Shown: positions 25,394 through 33,949, counted from the first letter of the stretch. The stretch: 64,000 nt of DNA from Stutzerimonas stutzeri (GCF_024448895.1 NZ_JAMOIC010000008.1:62001-126000), one strand, 5' to 3'. Numbers and translations: made by a program. The notes: generated from the letters alone by a model not told the origin.

Positions 25394-25522
25394 CCAGTGT
25401 TTCCGGTTTGGTAAAACTTGATATAGCCCCGGCGCCTTCGAGCAGGTCCGATTGACCAACGCCCTCAAGTATCCACCACAGCTATTTTCCGATGAGCATT
25501 TCGAGACTCCAAAACAAACACG

Positions 25523-25543
25523 CATTTGACCGCCGGTCAAACA
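25523..25543. promoter_or_regulatory. TetR-type operator, site 4
   Basis: CATTTGACC-GCC-GGTCAAACA, with a perfect 7-bp inverted core TTTGACC/GGTCAAA identical to site 1. It lies about 155 bp before the kinase start at 25697. Confidence 0.7.
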
Positions 25544-25686
25544 ACTCAAGCGTATCGAGAGCGTGTTTGCCTTGTTGACGCAGCGCGCCTGATCAACACT
25601 CGGGTTTACGCCGAATACGTGAGTAAGTGCGTTTCCGCTGTCGTACGGTTTCTACAGGAAGCCGCTTATATTTCGCCTTCAGAGAT

Positions 25687-25696
25687 AAAAACAAAA
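25687..25696 (+). promoter_or_regulatory. Hfq/Crc-type A-rich leader (kinase 25697)
   Basis: AAAAACAAAA abutting the ATG, just after a weak AGAG ribosome binding site. Confidence 0.5.
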
Positions 25697-26893
25697 ATGA
25701 CCAGTATCGAAGAGTTGCGCACGGCGCGCCCTTATCCTGCACGTCAGGGCAGGCTCCCGCGTCACCTGCAAGACGTTACGCCCCATTGGTTGACGAGCCT
25801 GCTTCAGAACCGCTATCCCGGCATCGTGGTAAATGACTTTGAAGAAATTCAGATTCGAAACGGCCATACCACCAAGCTACGGCTCGCGCTAGACCTCAAC
25901 GAGATTGGCCTGGCCGCTGGCATTCCGCGCAACGTTTGCCTCAAGTCCAACTGGTCGGAAGGGTTCGAGAGCGGCGAGATCTGCGAGTTGGAGGCACGCT
26001 TCTACCACTTCATGCGCGAGCGTCTGCACACGCCGGTGCCGGACAGCTATTTTTCCGACTGGGATGGCGATGGTGGGGGTCGGGGCGTCGTCGTGATGGA
26101 AGACCTCGGAATGGCGCCAGGCCAGTTCGGTCACAGTACCCATCACCTCGGCGTCGATGGCGTGGCCCAGGGGCTGGAGTCACTGGCGATGTTGCATGCC
26201 GCACTGTGGGGAAGTTCTGAGCTCAAGGCACAGAGCTGGCTGCCCACGTCCATGGATCACCCGGTCGACTACGATCAGTTTTTACGCATGTACGACTACA
26301 TTCGGCTGAACCTGCGCAAGCCTGAGTACCAGGCCATCCTGCCGAAATGGATGTATGAAACACCGGAGCTGTTTGGGCATGCCTTTGACGAGTTGCGCGC
26401 TTATGAACTTGCGCAGGAGACCCCCATCTGCCTGGTTCATGGCGATTCTCACCAGGGCAACAGCTTTCTGCGCGACAGCGGCGAGCGGGTCTGGCTTGAT
26501 TGGCAGCTTGTGCGCAAGGGGCGGCCATGGCGCGATATTGCCTATTTCATGCTCGGGGCGCTGACAATCGAGGAGCGGCGGGCTTCGGCCTGGGATCTGG
26601 TCAAGGTCTACCGCGAGAAGCTGATCAGCCTGGGCGCCGAAGGCGTACTTGGACAGGACGCCGCCTGGGAACAATTTCGCCGCTGGCCCATGTATGGCAT
26701 GCAGGCATGGCTGGCCAATGTCGATGAGTGGGGCCAGGACGGGCGCATCATGGTGGAGCGATTCTTCGCCGCGGCGGAGGATTTCGAAACCGTAAAAACG
26801 CTGACCGCCGGCAAAGCGCCACGCCGCCACGTGAAGCTGGGCGAGGGCGCGCGCCAGGTTCTCCCGCAGTTCCGGCATTTGCTGGACGATTGA
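25697..26893 (+). CDS. APH/CHK-fold phosphotransferase (ecdysteroid-kinase-like)
   Basis: A 398-residue protein of the aminoglycoside-phosphotransferase/CHK kinase-like superfamily. The catalytic loop reads CLVHGDSHQGNSFL (about residues 248-261), with the Brenner-type HGD and Asn intact. The metal-binding strand is VWLDWQ, followed by GRPWRDIAYFM. An N-lobe Lys lies in VCLKSNW. Relatives phosphorylate small alcohols: ecdysteroids in insects, and hydroxyacyl-CoAs for the LvaA/ACAD10-type enzymes. It probably phosphorylates a hydroxylated pathway intermediate rather than conferring antibiotic resistance. It leads a rightward operon with a SnoaL-like and a phosphatase-like gene, behind TetR operators. 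Confidence 0.87.
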   Translation: MTSIEELRTARPYPARQGRLPRHLQDVTPHWLTSLLQNRYPGIVVNDFEEIQIRNGHTTKLRLALDLNEIGLAAGIPRNVCLKSNWSEGFESGEICELEARFYHFMRERLHTPVPDSYFSDWDGDGGGRGVVVMEDLGMAPGQFGHSTHHLGVDGVAQGLESLAMLHAALWGSSELKAQSWLPTSMDHPVDYDQFLRMYDYIRLNLRKPEYQAILPKWMYETPELFGHAFDELRAYELAQETPICLVHGDSHQGNSFLRDSGERVWLDWQLVRKGRPWRDIAYFMLGALTIEERRASAWDLVKVYREKLISLGAEGVLGQDAAWEQFRRWPMYGMQAWLANVDEWGQDGRIMVERFFAAAEDFETVKTLTAGKAPRRHVKLGEGARQVLPQFRHLLDD

Positions 26894-26915
26894 TGGCTTG
26901 GATCATCGTGTAACG

Positions 26916-26930
26916 AACAAAAACAATAAA
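26916..26930 (+). promoter_or_regulatory. Hfq/Crc-type A-rich leader (SnoaL 26946)
   Basis: AACAAAAACAATAAA: five consecutive AAN triplets directly before the CGGAG ribosome binding site. Confidence 0.65.
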
Positions 26931-26945
26931 CGGAGTGCAATCGAA

Positions 26946-27356
26946 ATGACGACGCAACTGAATGCTGAAAGTATCCAACGTTTTATGAAGGGCCAGGTCT
27001 CGGCATGGAACGCCCACGATCGCGAGGCCTTTCTTGACTGCTATCGCCAAATAGCGCCTGAGTCGCTGGTCATCGAATATGCTGGTCGCACTGACACGCG
27101 TGATGGCTGGTTTATCCTCGAAGAGATGTTCGACAAGCACAATGCGGATATTTCTCTGGAAGTGGTGGAGACCATCTACAACGGCAACGACGTTGCGGCT
27201 CATCATCGCAATTGCCTGAATGGTACCGGGCTGGCCATTGAAAGCATCGAAACCTACCGTTTCTCACCAGGCAAACTACAGGTGTGCTATTTCCTTAAAC
27301 CGCCGGTGACCGACAACCTGGATCTCACGCAATTTCGGGGATTCGCCTCCGCTTGA
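26946..27356 (+). CDS. SnoaL/NTF2-like protein
   Basis: A 136-residue NTF2-fold protein, related to the one at 1063-1419 (shared start pattern KGQVSAWNAHDREAFLDCY against HGQVECWNNGDKEGFFEHY, and a common IESIETYRF/IETIELYRF strand). It has an extra C-terminal tail of about 20 residues. Function is unknown; the fold suits a small hydrophobic ligand. It follows the kinase gene by 52 bp and precedes the phosphatase-like gene, so it may handle the phosphorylated intermediate. ATG 26946 is the first start downstream of CGGAG. Confidence 0.8.
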   Translation: MTTQLNAESIQRFMKGQVSAWNAHDREAFLDCYRQIAPESLVIEYAGRTDTRDGWFILEEMFDKHNADISLEVVETIYNGNDVAAHHRNCLNGTGLAIESIETYRFSPGKLQVCYFLKPPVTDNLDLTQFRGFASA

Positions 27357-27399
27357 TCACATTAGGCGAACGTTCGAGCATTCAGATATGAGAGCCCCG

Positions 27400-28173
27400 A
27401 TGAATCTGCAGTTAGCAGGCACCGATAATTTTCGTAGTCTCAAAGGCTTGCCGGCCCATGACGGCCGGCGCATCGCCGGGCATACGTTGCTACGGTCCGA
27501 CCAGCTGCACATGCTTGGCACCGAGGGCTGGGGAATCCTCAAGACCCTTGGCGTAAAGACCGTATGTGACCTGCGTAGCGAGGGTGAGCGCCAGCGGACG
27601 CCGAACAATCTGCCTGCAGAACTTGAGCAGCTGGCACTTGAGGTCACCGGCGACATGCGCGCCGACAAAAGCGTGTCGAGTTTGTTGATTGAAAGCCCGG
27701 ATCTTGCCGGCGCCGAGGCCATGATGTTCGAGGTATACCGGCGTCTGCCGGGCATGCTGGCGCCGCATCTGCCGAAACTGTTCGGGTTGTTCGAGACGGG
27801 TAAGGTGCCCGTGCTGGTTCATTGCGCAGCGGGCAAGGACCGCACCGGTTTTGCCGTCGCGGTTATTCTTCACGCGCTCGGCGTAGCGCGGGAAGTCATT
27901 GTCGCTGACTATCAGCTGTCGGCCCGCCGAATGGTCGACGCCAGCGACGTCCGGCGAGAGCTGATGAGTACGCTGGTCAGCAACATGATCGGCAAGCCCT
28001 GTCCTGACGAAGCGGTCGACGCGATCATGGATGCCCGCCCCGAGTACCTGCAAACGGCCTACGACTGCGTGGACAAGCACTATGGATCGATGGACGCCTA
28101 TATCGAGACGTGTGTCGGCCTGGATGCGTCGGGCCTGAATAGTCTCAGGGACCGTTATCTCACCGCTGACTGA
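27400..28173 (+). CDS. tyrosine-phosphatase-like protein (Y_phosphatase3 type)
   Basis: A 257-residue protein with the Cys-based phosphatase P-loop VHCAAGKDRTGFAVA (HCx5R, Cys near residue 143). Upstream is the DLRSEGER segment (near 59) of the single-domain Y_phosphatase3/LipA-like group. The nucleophile and Arg are intact. Members act on phosphoproteins, phosphoinositides or small phosphoesters. Sharing an operon with an alcohol kinase suggests that it removes or recycles a phosphate from a pathway compound, but this is inference. The start at 27400 follows TGAGAG; ATG 27388 is an alternative. No signal peptide is visible. Confidence 0.85.
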   Translation: MNLQLAGTDNFRSLKGLPAHDGRRIAGHTLLRSDQLHMLGTEGWGILKTLGVKTVCDLRSEGERQRTPNNLPAELEQLALEVTGDMRADKSVSSLLIESPDLAGAEAMMFEVYRRLPGMLAPHLPKLFGLFETGKVPVLVHCAAGKDRTGFAVAVILHALGVAREVIVADYQLSARRMVDASDVRRELMSTLVSNMIGKPCPDEAVDAIMDARPEYLQTAYDCVDKHYGSMDAYIETCVGLDASGLNSLRDRYLTAD

Positions 28174-28313
28174 TGCCCGACTGACCGTTCGTAGCCGATC
28201 CTTCCCTCTTAAGCACATTCCCCCCGATGGCGTTCGGGCGATTGCTTGCGAATTCGCCCCTGGAGCGTTTCGCCACATGGCGTCGGTGTGGTGTGTAAGC
28301 AGGGCACTGCTGC

Positions 28314-28348
28314 AAAAAAAAGCTGCTCCCCCCGAGGGGTTGAGCAGC
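28314..28348 (-). terminator. rho-independent terminator of the 344-aa gene
   Basis: Read leftward: GCTGCTC, a GC-rich loop, GAGCAGC, then eight T residues. It lies about 115 bp after the stop of the leftward gene 28463-29497. The hairpin faces the wrong way to serve the rightward phosphatase gene. Confidence 0.85.
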
Positions 28349-28462
28349 GAAACACCAGTCGCTCCTGGTTCATTGGGCTCGCTCACCACTTCGGGCAAAT
28401 CGAGCCGCTGACTCGTACCGCTTAATCAGCCATCGCAGCAGGCCGCTTCGCCCGCTGCGCGA

Positions 28463-29497
28463 TTAGTTGATATCGCTGCCGGGGACGTTGCGTGCCGCGC
28501 CATTGCGCCGGTCCGATTCACCCCAGGCCACCCAGTGATCCGGCTCGCGAGTATCACCCACTCGCCGCCAGCGGCCTTCCTGCTGTGCTGTGACGGGAAA
28601 GCCGCCAACGAAGTCGATCATTTCGCCGCGCGGATCGGGCAGGAATTCCCATTCTTCACGGCCGTCCAGCGTGATTTTGGCAGCCTCCAGAAAGTAGCTC
28701 CCGTCCTTGTGCTTGGTTACGCATTCGATGTCGGTGGTGGTACGCACTTCGCCCTTTTCATTCTGGAAAATCGCGTAGCCGAGGTGGTCATGGCCAACCA
28801 TGAACGAGCCGACATCGTAGGTGCCGTCCTTGTAGACCGTGGCAAAGGACCACCACAGCACGTGCATCTTGTTGTTCACCACCAGGTCTTTCTTGAAGTG
28901 AATCGCGCCGCCCTCGGCCATGTACACCTGGTCGAGCAGGATGGCGCCCTTGACCGGACGCCCTTCGCAGACGCCGCTGACATCCCAGATCTGGGAAACG
29001 TAAAAGGTGCCCCACTCGACGCCCGGCAAGTACCACTGCATACCGTTGCCGAGCAGGCGGCCTTCGAGCTGGAACAGGTTGTTCTCTTTCCAGGTGAAGG
29101 TTTCGCTGTTGGCGGTCAATTCCCATGGATGGCCGACGTCATCCGGCTGGTTGGTCCAGCGGACGGTATCGCCTTGCAGCGACAACGCCGGAGCCGGCGT
29201 CACGCCGCGTTCCGCCATGCGTGCCTGGTCCATGCGGATGTTCTTGCCGTCGATGCGGGTGGACAGATAGAAGAATTTGGTCGGGTTCGGCGTGCCGGTT
29301 GGCGCCATGACCGAACGGGTGAACGAATAGATATGTCCTTCTTCGTCACGAACCGAGCCGAACGGCATGCTCTTGCTCAACTGCAAGCCGAAAAAGCCAC
29401 GGCCACCATGCATCGACTCGCCGGTCACCTTGTAGGGCGCGACCAGGGTTTGATAGGCGAAATCGCCTCGCTCGGGGATCTTGGAAAAAGTCTTCAT
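28463..29497 (-). CDS. conserved protein of unknown function, copy 2 (344 aa)
   Basis: Close full-length paralogue of the protein at 3725-4753, collinear from PERGDF near residue 8 to the ending GRWRRVGDTREPDHW and RNVPGSD. Trp- and Gly-rich, predicted mostly beta, with no signal peptide. Unlike copy 1 it stands alone, with its own terminator and an A-rich leader, and is divergent from the second DUF1329 gene. The TetR-type operator at 29751-29771 lies in the shared upstream region. Two copies in two differently built operons suggest a central role in the pathway. Confidence 0.8.
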   Translation of the reverse strand: MKTFSKIPERGDFAYQTLVAPYKVTGESMHGGRGFFGLQLSKSMPFGSVRDEEGHIYSFTRSVMAPTGTPNPTKFFYLSTRIDGKNIRMDQARMAERGVTPAPALSLQGDTVRWTNQPDDVGHPWELTANSETFTWKENNLFQLEGRLLGNGMQWYLPGVEWGTFYVSQIWDVSGVCEGRPVKGAILLDQVYMAEGGAIHFKKDLVVNNKMHVLWWSFATVYKDGTYDVGSFMVGHDHLGYAIFQNEKGEVRTTTDIECVTKHKDGSYFLEAAKITLDGREEWEFLPDPRGEMIDFVGGFPVTAQQEGRWRRVGDTREPDHWVAWGESDRRNGAARNVPGSDIN

Positions 29498-29506
29498 CTT
29501 TTATCT

Positions 29507-29515
29507 CTTGTTATT
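29507..29515 (-). promoter_or_regulatory. Hfq/Crc-type A-rich leader (344-aa protein)
   Basis: AATAACAAG, 9 nt before ATG 29497, followed by AGATAAAAG. Confidence 0.55.
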
Positions 29516-29750
29516 GAGTCGTTGAACGGAGGGTTACGCAGAGGCCTGGACCCGTTCGAATTTAGATACAGACGCCTGAAGAACCAGCTTGCAATAAGGG
29601 AAAAATGGAAACATGGGCATGGCTTTAACGTTTGTTCTTATTAAATTCAACGTAACGCCGGTTTCAAATCATCAGGCGCTTCGTGGTTTCGGCTGACGGG
29701 GTTCAGGTTAGGACCAACTGCCGTTTTTAACATCACTAAATATCCGCTTT

Positions 29751-29771
29751 CGTTTTACCGTGGGTGAAACG
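29751..29771. promoter_or_regulatory. TetR-type operator, site 5
   Basis: CGTTTTACC-GTG-GGTGAAACG, 8 of 9 paired bases, with the same 3-bp spacer as the other four sites. It lies 98 bp upstream of DUF1329 and 254 bp upstream of the leftward 344-aa gene. Confidence 0.7.
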
Positions 29772-29868
29772 GTATGAACGGCATGTAAACGCGTATTGGC
29801 TAAGTTAGAGGGGCGATGCATCACGTCGTCTTACGGCTCCATATAAATCCAATAAGCGGAGACTGCTC

Positions 29869-31230
29869 ATGATTTCCCGATTCGCGTTAAGCATTGTCTT
29901 GACCGGCATTTCCACATTTGCCTGCGCTGCGGTTTCGCCAGAAGAGGCGCAGAAACTGGGTAATACGCTCACCCTGTTCGGGGCAATAAAAGCCGGAAAC
30001 GCCGAAGGCACTATTCCGCCCTACCAAGGCGGTTTGCGGACCGCTCCAGCGGACTTCGAACCCGGCAAAGCCTGGACCGATCCTTTCCGGGATGAAAAAC
30101 CGCTGTACCGGATCACCGCACAAAACGTAGATCAGTACGCCGACAAATTGAGCGCGGGGCAGCAAGCCCTGCTAAAAAAATATCCGGACACCTGGTACAT
30201 GGATGTGTACCCGAGCCATCGCACCGCTGCCTATCCGGATAACGTGCTGAAGGCAACGGTTCGCAACGCCACCGAATGTGCAACCTTCAACGACGGTTTA
30301 TCGCTTGAAACCGAATGCCGGGGCGGCCTGCCGTTTCCCATCGCCAAGACTGGCCACGAGATGATGTGGAACCAGTTGTTGCGCTACAAAAACGGACCGA
30401 CTGGCGTCCTGGACGAGCACACCAGCTGGGTGGTCGACTCCAATGGCAACATCACCAAGACGGCGCAACAGCGCGCTTATGAGGAATTTCCGTTCTATCA
30501 GACGCATCTGGAGGACCGTGATCCGGAGGTATACGGCCGTGCCTGGTCGATCAACACCGAGCCGGCTCGCCGGGCGGGCGAGATGACCGGTATTTCCGAT
30601 TTTCTGGACCCGACCGAGAAACCGCGTCGCGCCTGGAGCTATTCGCCAGGTCAGCGCCGCGTCAAGTTGGCGCCGGAGTTCGCCTATGACACGCCGGTAG
30701 CGAGCCAGGGCGGCATTTCCCTGTTCGACGAGCTGCAAATGTTTGCCGGCAAGCAGGATCGCTTCGATTTCAAGCTGATAGGACGCCAGGAGATGTACAT
30801 CCCCTACAACGCCTACAAGTGGTACTTCGGAATCGAAGCGCCCGAGCAGTTCATGAAGAATCACGTTAACCCGGCGGTGGAGCGCTGGGAATTGCACCGC
30901 GTCTATGTGGTGGAGGCGACGCTCAAGCCTGGCCAACGCCATGTGTACAGCAAGCGGCGCTATTACATGGACGAGGACACCTTCGGCGCGGGCCTGTACG
31001 ACGCCTGGGACCAGGAAGGCAATCTGTACCGGACCGTGTACATGGCCGGGGTGCAGATCTATGACAAGAACATTCCCTACGCGACCAAGCTGGCGATCTT
31101 CGATTTCAACAAAAACATGTATGGCGTGCTCAACGACTTCCTGACCGGACGCCTGGAGTTTGCGGAGGAGGCACCGTCCAACAGCACGCAGAACCCGGAA
31201 GCCATCGTGTCCAAGTACACGCAGCGCTGA
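29869..31230 (+). CDS. DUF1329 family exported protein, copy 2
   Basis: A 453-residue protein with a signal peptide cleaved near TFACA/AVSPEE. Strongly collinear with the copy at 16095-17453: YPSHRTAAYP, RRAWSYSPGQRRVKLAPEFA, QEMYIPYNAYK and KRRYYMDEDTFGAGLYDAWD are all present. It should sit in the periplasm or at the outer membrane and bind or pass on a hydrophobic compound. Unlike the other two copies it has no DUF1302 partner next to it and instead leads an operon with SDR, KstD-like flavoprotein and MFS permease. GCGGAG precedes the ATG. Confidence 0.92.
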   Translation: MISRFALSIVLTGISTFACAAVSPEEAQKLGNTLTLFGAIKAGNAEGTIPPYQGGLRTAPADFEPGKAWTDPFRDEKPLYRITAQNVDQYADKLSAGQQALLKKYPDTWYMDVYPSHRTAAYPDNVLKATVRNATECATFNDGLSLETECRGGLPFPIAKTGHEMMWNQLLRYKNGPTGVLDEHTSWVVDSNGNITKTAQQRAYEEFPFYQTHLEDRDPEVYGRAWSINTEPARRAGEMTGISDFLDPTEKPRRAWSYSPGQRRVKLAPEFAYDTPVASQGGISLFDELQMFAGKQDRFDFKLIGRQEMYIPYNAYKWYFGIEAPEQFMKNHVNPAVERWELHRVYVVEATLKPGQRHVYSKRRYYMDEDTFGAGLYDAWDQEGNLYRTVYMAGVQIYDKNIPYATKLAIFDFNKNMYGVLNDFLTGRLEFAEEAPSNSTQNPEAIVSKYTQR

Positions 31231-31328
31231 TCGCGTTGGTATCGCCGGGCTTGTCTGGCGCGTAGCCATGGCCTCGCCGATACGTGGCGCGGCTATTGCG
31301 ATCCGCGAGGCGCTTCATGCCACACCCG

Positions 31329-31339
31329 AAAACAACAAT
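31329..31339 (+). promoter_or_regulatory. Hfq/Crc-type A-rich leader (SDR 31356)
   Basis: AAAACAACAAT shortly before the CAGGAG ribosome binding site. Confidence 0.6.
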
Positions 31340-31355
31340 GACAGGAGATAAACGG

Positions 31356-32159
31356 ATGCAACGTCTGGCAGGCAAAGTGGCAATCGTAACCGGCGGCGGC
31401 GGTGGTATCGGCTCGGCGACCGCGTTGCGCCTGGCGCGTGAAGGCGCGAAAGTCGTGTGCGCCGATATCAATCTGGAAACGGCGCAACGCGCCGCCGATG
31501 CGCTGGAGGGCAACGGCTTGGCGCTGCGGTTCGATGCCGCCGATGCCGACAGCATCGAGGCGATGGTGACCCAGACGGTCGAGCACTTCGGTCGGCTGGA
31601 CATTCTGCACAACAACACCGCGATCACCGACCCGCAGACTCACGGCCAGGACCTCAGTCTGCTGGAAATACCCATGGAGGTATGGCGCAAAACCCTGGAC
31701 GTGAACCTGACCGGCTACATGCTGACCTGCAGGTTCGCCATTCCCCACATGATCGAAGCGGGCGGCGGGTCGATCATCAACACCGCCTCCGGCTCCGGCA
31801 CCAAGGGCGATCTGGTGCGAATCGCTTACGGCACCAGCAAGGCCGCGATCATCAATATGACGCGCCACATCGCGACGCAATACGGTCGCCAAGGCGTGCG
31901 CTGCAACGCCATCGCACCGGGGGTCATCGTGACGCCTGCGATGGAGGCGACGGCTCCGCAGATCCTTGCCTTTGCGAGCAAGTACGTCCTGACCAAACGC
32001 CTCGGCACGCCTGAGGACATAGCGGCGCTGACCGCTTTTCTCGCGTCCGACGAGTCCGGCTACATCACAGGCGAATGCATCGAGATCAATGGCGGCAAGA
32101 ACAGCTGTCAGCCGCATTTTGCCGAGCTGTATCAACAGACCCGGCAGACGTCGGACTGA
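31356..32159 (+). CDS. short-chain dehydrogenase/reductase
   Basis: A 267-residue classical SDR with GGGGGIG (about residues 13-19), HNNTAI, a Ser in NTASGSG (about 145) and YGTSK (about 160-164). The ending YITGECIEINGG is standard. Its closest relative in the window is the SDR at 9565-10383 (shared NNxA segment and a long insertion before the active-site helix). It probably oxidises a ring or side-chain hydroxyl before the flavoprotein encoded next acts. AGGAG 9 nt before ATG 31356 fixes the start; the 31284 extension has no ribosome binding site. Confidence 0.88.
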   Translation: MQRLAGKVAIVTGGGGGIGSATALRLAREGAKVVCADINLETAQRAADALEGNGLALRFDAADADSIEAMVTQTVEHFGRLDILHNNTAITDPQTHGQDLSLLEIPMEVWRKTLDVNLTGYMLTCRFAIPHMIEAGGGSIINTASGSGTKGDLVRIAYGTSKAAIINMTRHIATQYGRQGVRCNAIAPGVIVTPAMEATAPQILAFASKYVLTKRLGTPEDIAALTAFLASDESGYITGECIEINGGKNSCQPHFAELYQQTRQTSD

Positions 32160-32198
32160 CCAGCGTACGGGGCAGCACCCTCATCTCGATCAGTTTCA

Positions 32199-32210
32199 GA
32201 AACAACGGAA
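32199..32210 (+). promoter_or_regulatory. partial A-rich leader (KstD-like gene 32219)
   Basis: GAAACAACGGAA: two AAN triplets merging into the GGAA ribosome binding site, a weaker match than the others. Confidence 0.35.
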
Positions 32211-32218
32211 CCTACAGA

Positions 32219-33949
32219 ATGAATGCCAATCCGGTGATTGAAAAAGACGTAGTCGTCGTCGGCTCTGGCGGCAGCGGCATGACCGCAGCGATTGTCGCCG
32301 CAACCCAGGGCCTCGACGTTCTGCTGGTAGAAAAGACCGGGCTGTTCGGCGGCACCACCGCGCTTTCCGGTGGCGGCATCTGGGTGCCGTGCAATACCCA
32401 GGCGGCCGAGGCCGGTTTGAAAGATGATCCAGAGCAAGCCTTCGCTTACGTTCAGGAAGTGGTGGGGCCGACACTGCGTACCGATCTGCTGCGGGCTTTT
32501 CTTGATGCCGCGCCGCGCATGGTCGATTACCTGCACGCGCGTACCTCGGTACGTTTCGCCGTGCAGCGCGGTTTTGCCGACTGGCATCCGCAGGCCAAGG
32601 GCTTTTCCGCCGATGGCCGTTTGCTTTGCCCGGTGGAATATGACGGTCGTGAGCTGGGCGAATACTTCGACCAATTACGGCCCCCGCTGACTGAGTTCAA
32701 CGCGCCGGGCGGCATGATGTTCGGCATTGGCGACATGCCGCACATCGCCAAGGCCACCAAGTCGTTCACCTCGTTCAAACACATCGCCAAGTTGGCGGTG
32801 CGCTTTGGCGTGGATCGGCTGAGCTATTCGCGCGGTACGCGGCTGACCATGGGCAATGCCATGGCTGCCCGGCTGCTGCGCTCGGCGATCGATGCCGGGG
32901 TGGAGCTGTGGAAAGACACGCCCATGCGCAGCCTGATCCACGAGCATGGCGCGATCAAAGGCGTGGTTGTCGAGCGCGACGGCAAACCGGTGGAAATTCG
33001 CACACGCCGTGGCGTCGTGCTGGCCACCGGCGGTTTTTCCGCCAATCCGGACATGCGCAAACAGTACATTCCGTTTGCCGAACACCATGTGTCGCTGGTG
33101 CCGGAGGGCAATACCGGCGACGGTTTGCAGCAAGCCCGCGACGCTGGTGGCCGCTTCGATGGCGAAAACCTGAGCAATGCCGGCTGGGTGGTGGTCTCGC
33201 TGCTGAGGAAGCCCGACGGCGGAATACGCAAATTTCCGCACCTTTATATGGATCGCGGCAAGCCAGGCTGCATTGCGGTCAACCGGGACGGTAGGCGTTT
33301 CGGTAACGAGGCGGCGACCAACCTGGTGGAGCCCATGCACCGCACCGGCTCTGTGCCGGCGCACCTTGTATGCGACCACCCGTTCATCAAGAAATACGGC
33401 CTGGGCCTGGTGCGCCCGGGCGGCTTTGGGCTGAAAGGGCTGATCGCCGCCGGCTATATCCTCACCGAGCCGACCCTCGATGCGCTTGCCGCGCGTATCG
33501 GCGTCAATCCCGGCAACCTCGCCGACACTGTCGCGCGCTTCAACCAGCAAGCCGCCCGGGGTGTGGATGATGACTTCGGGCGTGGACGGGACAAGGCCGA
33601 TATGCCTCTGGGCGATCCCAACCACACACCCAATCCCTGCCTCGGGCCGATTCAGCAAGGGCCGTTTTATGCCGTGCAGATATTTCCCGGCGACTCCACC
33701 ACCACGGTCGGCCTGCGCATAGATGGCAAGGCGCGCGTGCTAGGCGGGAGCGACCAGCCGATTCCCGGTCTGCACGCGGTGGGTCTGGACATGAACTCGC
33801 TATGGCGGGGCCGCGCGCCGGGCAACGGCGCGAACAATACGCTCAGCCTGACCTTTGGCTATCTCGCCGGGCTGGCCCTGGCTCAGGACGATGTCCCGCA
33901 ACCGGCTATCGAGCCTGCCGCGCAGATAGGCGCTGAGCAGCTGAATTGA
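32219..33949 (+). CDS. FAD-dependent oxidoreductase, 3-ketosteroid dehydrogenase/fumarate-reductase-like
   Basis: A 576-residue flavoprotein of the FAD_binding_2 family. The N-terminal FAD motif is VVVVGSGGSGMTAA (about residues 12-25), followed by LFGGTTALSGGGIW (near 45). The C-terminal FAD loop reads APGNGANNTLSLTFGYLAG (near 540). Layout and length match 3-ketosteroid delta-1-dehydrogenase-like enzymes, but where KstD has Tyr before its C-terminal glycine loop this protein has Ala, so a steroid 1,2-desaturase should not be assumed. It could introduce or reduce a C=C next to a carbonyl. It lies between SDR and MFS in a rightward operon. Confidence 0.87.
   Translation: MNANPVIEKDVVVVGSGGSGMTAAIVAATQGLDVLLVEKTGLFGGTTALSGGGIWVPCNTQAAEAGLKDDPEQAFAYVQEVVGPTLRTDLLRAFLDAAPRMVDYLHARTSVRFAVQRGFADWHPQAKGFSADGRLLCPVEYDGRELGEYFDQLRPPLTEFNAPGGMMFGIGDMPHIAKATKSFTSFKHIAKLAVRFGVDRLSYSRGTRLTMGNAMAARLLRSAIDAGVELWKDTPMRSLIHEHGAIKGVVVERDGKPVEIRTRRGVVLATGGFSANPDMRKQYIPFAEHHVSLVPEGNTGDGLQQARDAGGRFDGENLSNAGWVVVSLLRKPDGGIRKFPHLYMDRGKPGCIAVNRDGRRFGNEAATNLVEPMHRTGSVPAHLVCDHPFIKKYGLGLVRPGGFGLKGLIAAGYILTEPTLDALAARIGVNPGNLADTVARFNQQAARGVDDDFGRGRDKADMPLGDPNHTPNPCLGPIQQGPFYAVQIFPGDSTTTVGLRIDGKARVLGGSDQPIPGLHAVGLDMNSLWRGRAPGNGANNTLSLTFGYLAGLALAQDDVPQPAIEPAAQIGAEQLN

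Larger units (their letters stand above)
25289..25696. promoter_or_regulatory. divergent control region between tetR copy 2 and the kinase operon
   Basis: 408 bp without a gene. It contains palindromes at 25373-25393 and 25523-25543, a half-site GGTAAAAC at 25410-25417, and the A-rich leader of the kinase. The two full sites are 150 bp apart, allowing one per divergent promoter. The in-frame extension of the kinase ORF back to 25526 has no ribosome binding site. Confidence 0.6.
29498..29868. promoter_or_regulatory. divergent control region, 344-aa gene / DUF1329 operon
   Basis: 371 bp, AT-rich and non-coding. It contains the A-rich leader of the leftward gene and the operator at 29751-29771, about 100 bp before DUF1329. 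Just ahead of that ATG stand AATAAG and GCGGAG. Confidence 0.55.

Noticed and set aside
25403-25417. Sixth TetR operator around GGTAAAAC at 25410
   Set aside because: Only the right half-site fits; the left arm matches 4 of 8 bases.
25526-25696. 57-codon N-terminal extension of the kinase gene
   Set aside because: Would start inside the TetR operator, has no ribosome binding site, and the family N-terminus fits ATG 25697.
25697-26893. Reading the APH-fold genes as antibiotic resistance
   Set aside because: Sequence is CHK/ecdysteroid-kinase-like, and the context is catabolic with an associated SnoaL-like protein and phosphatase.
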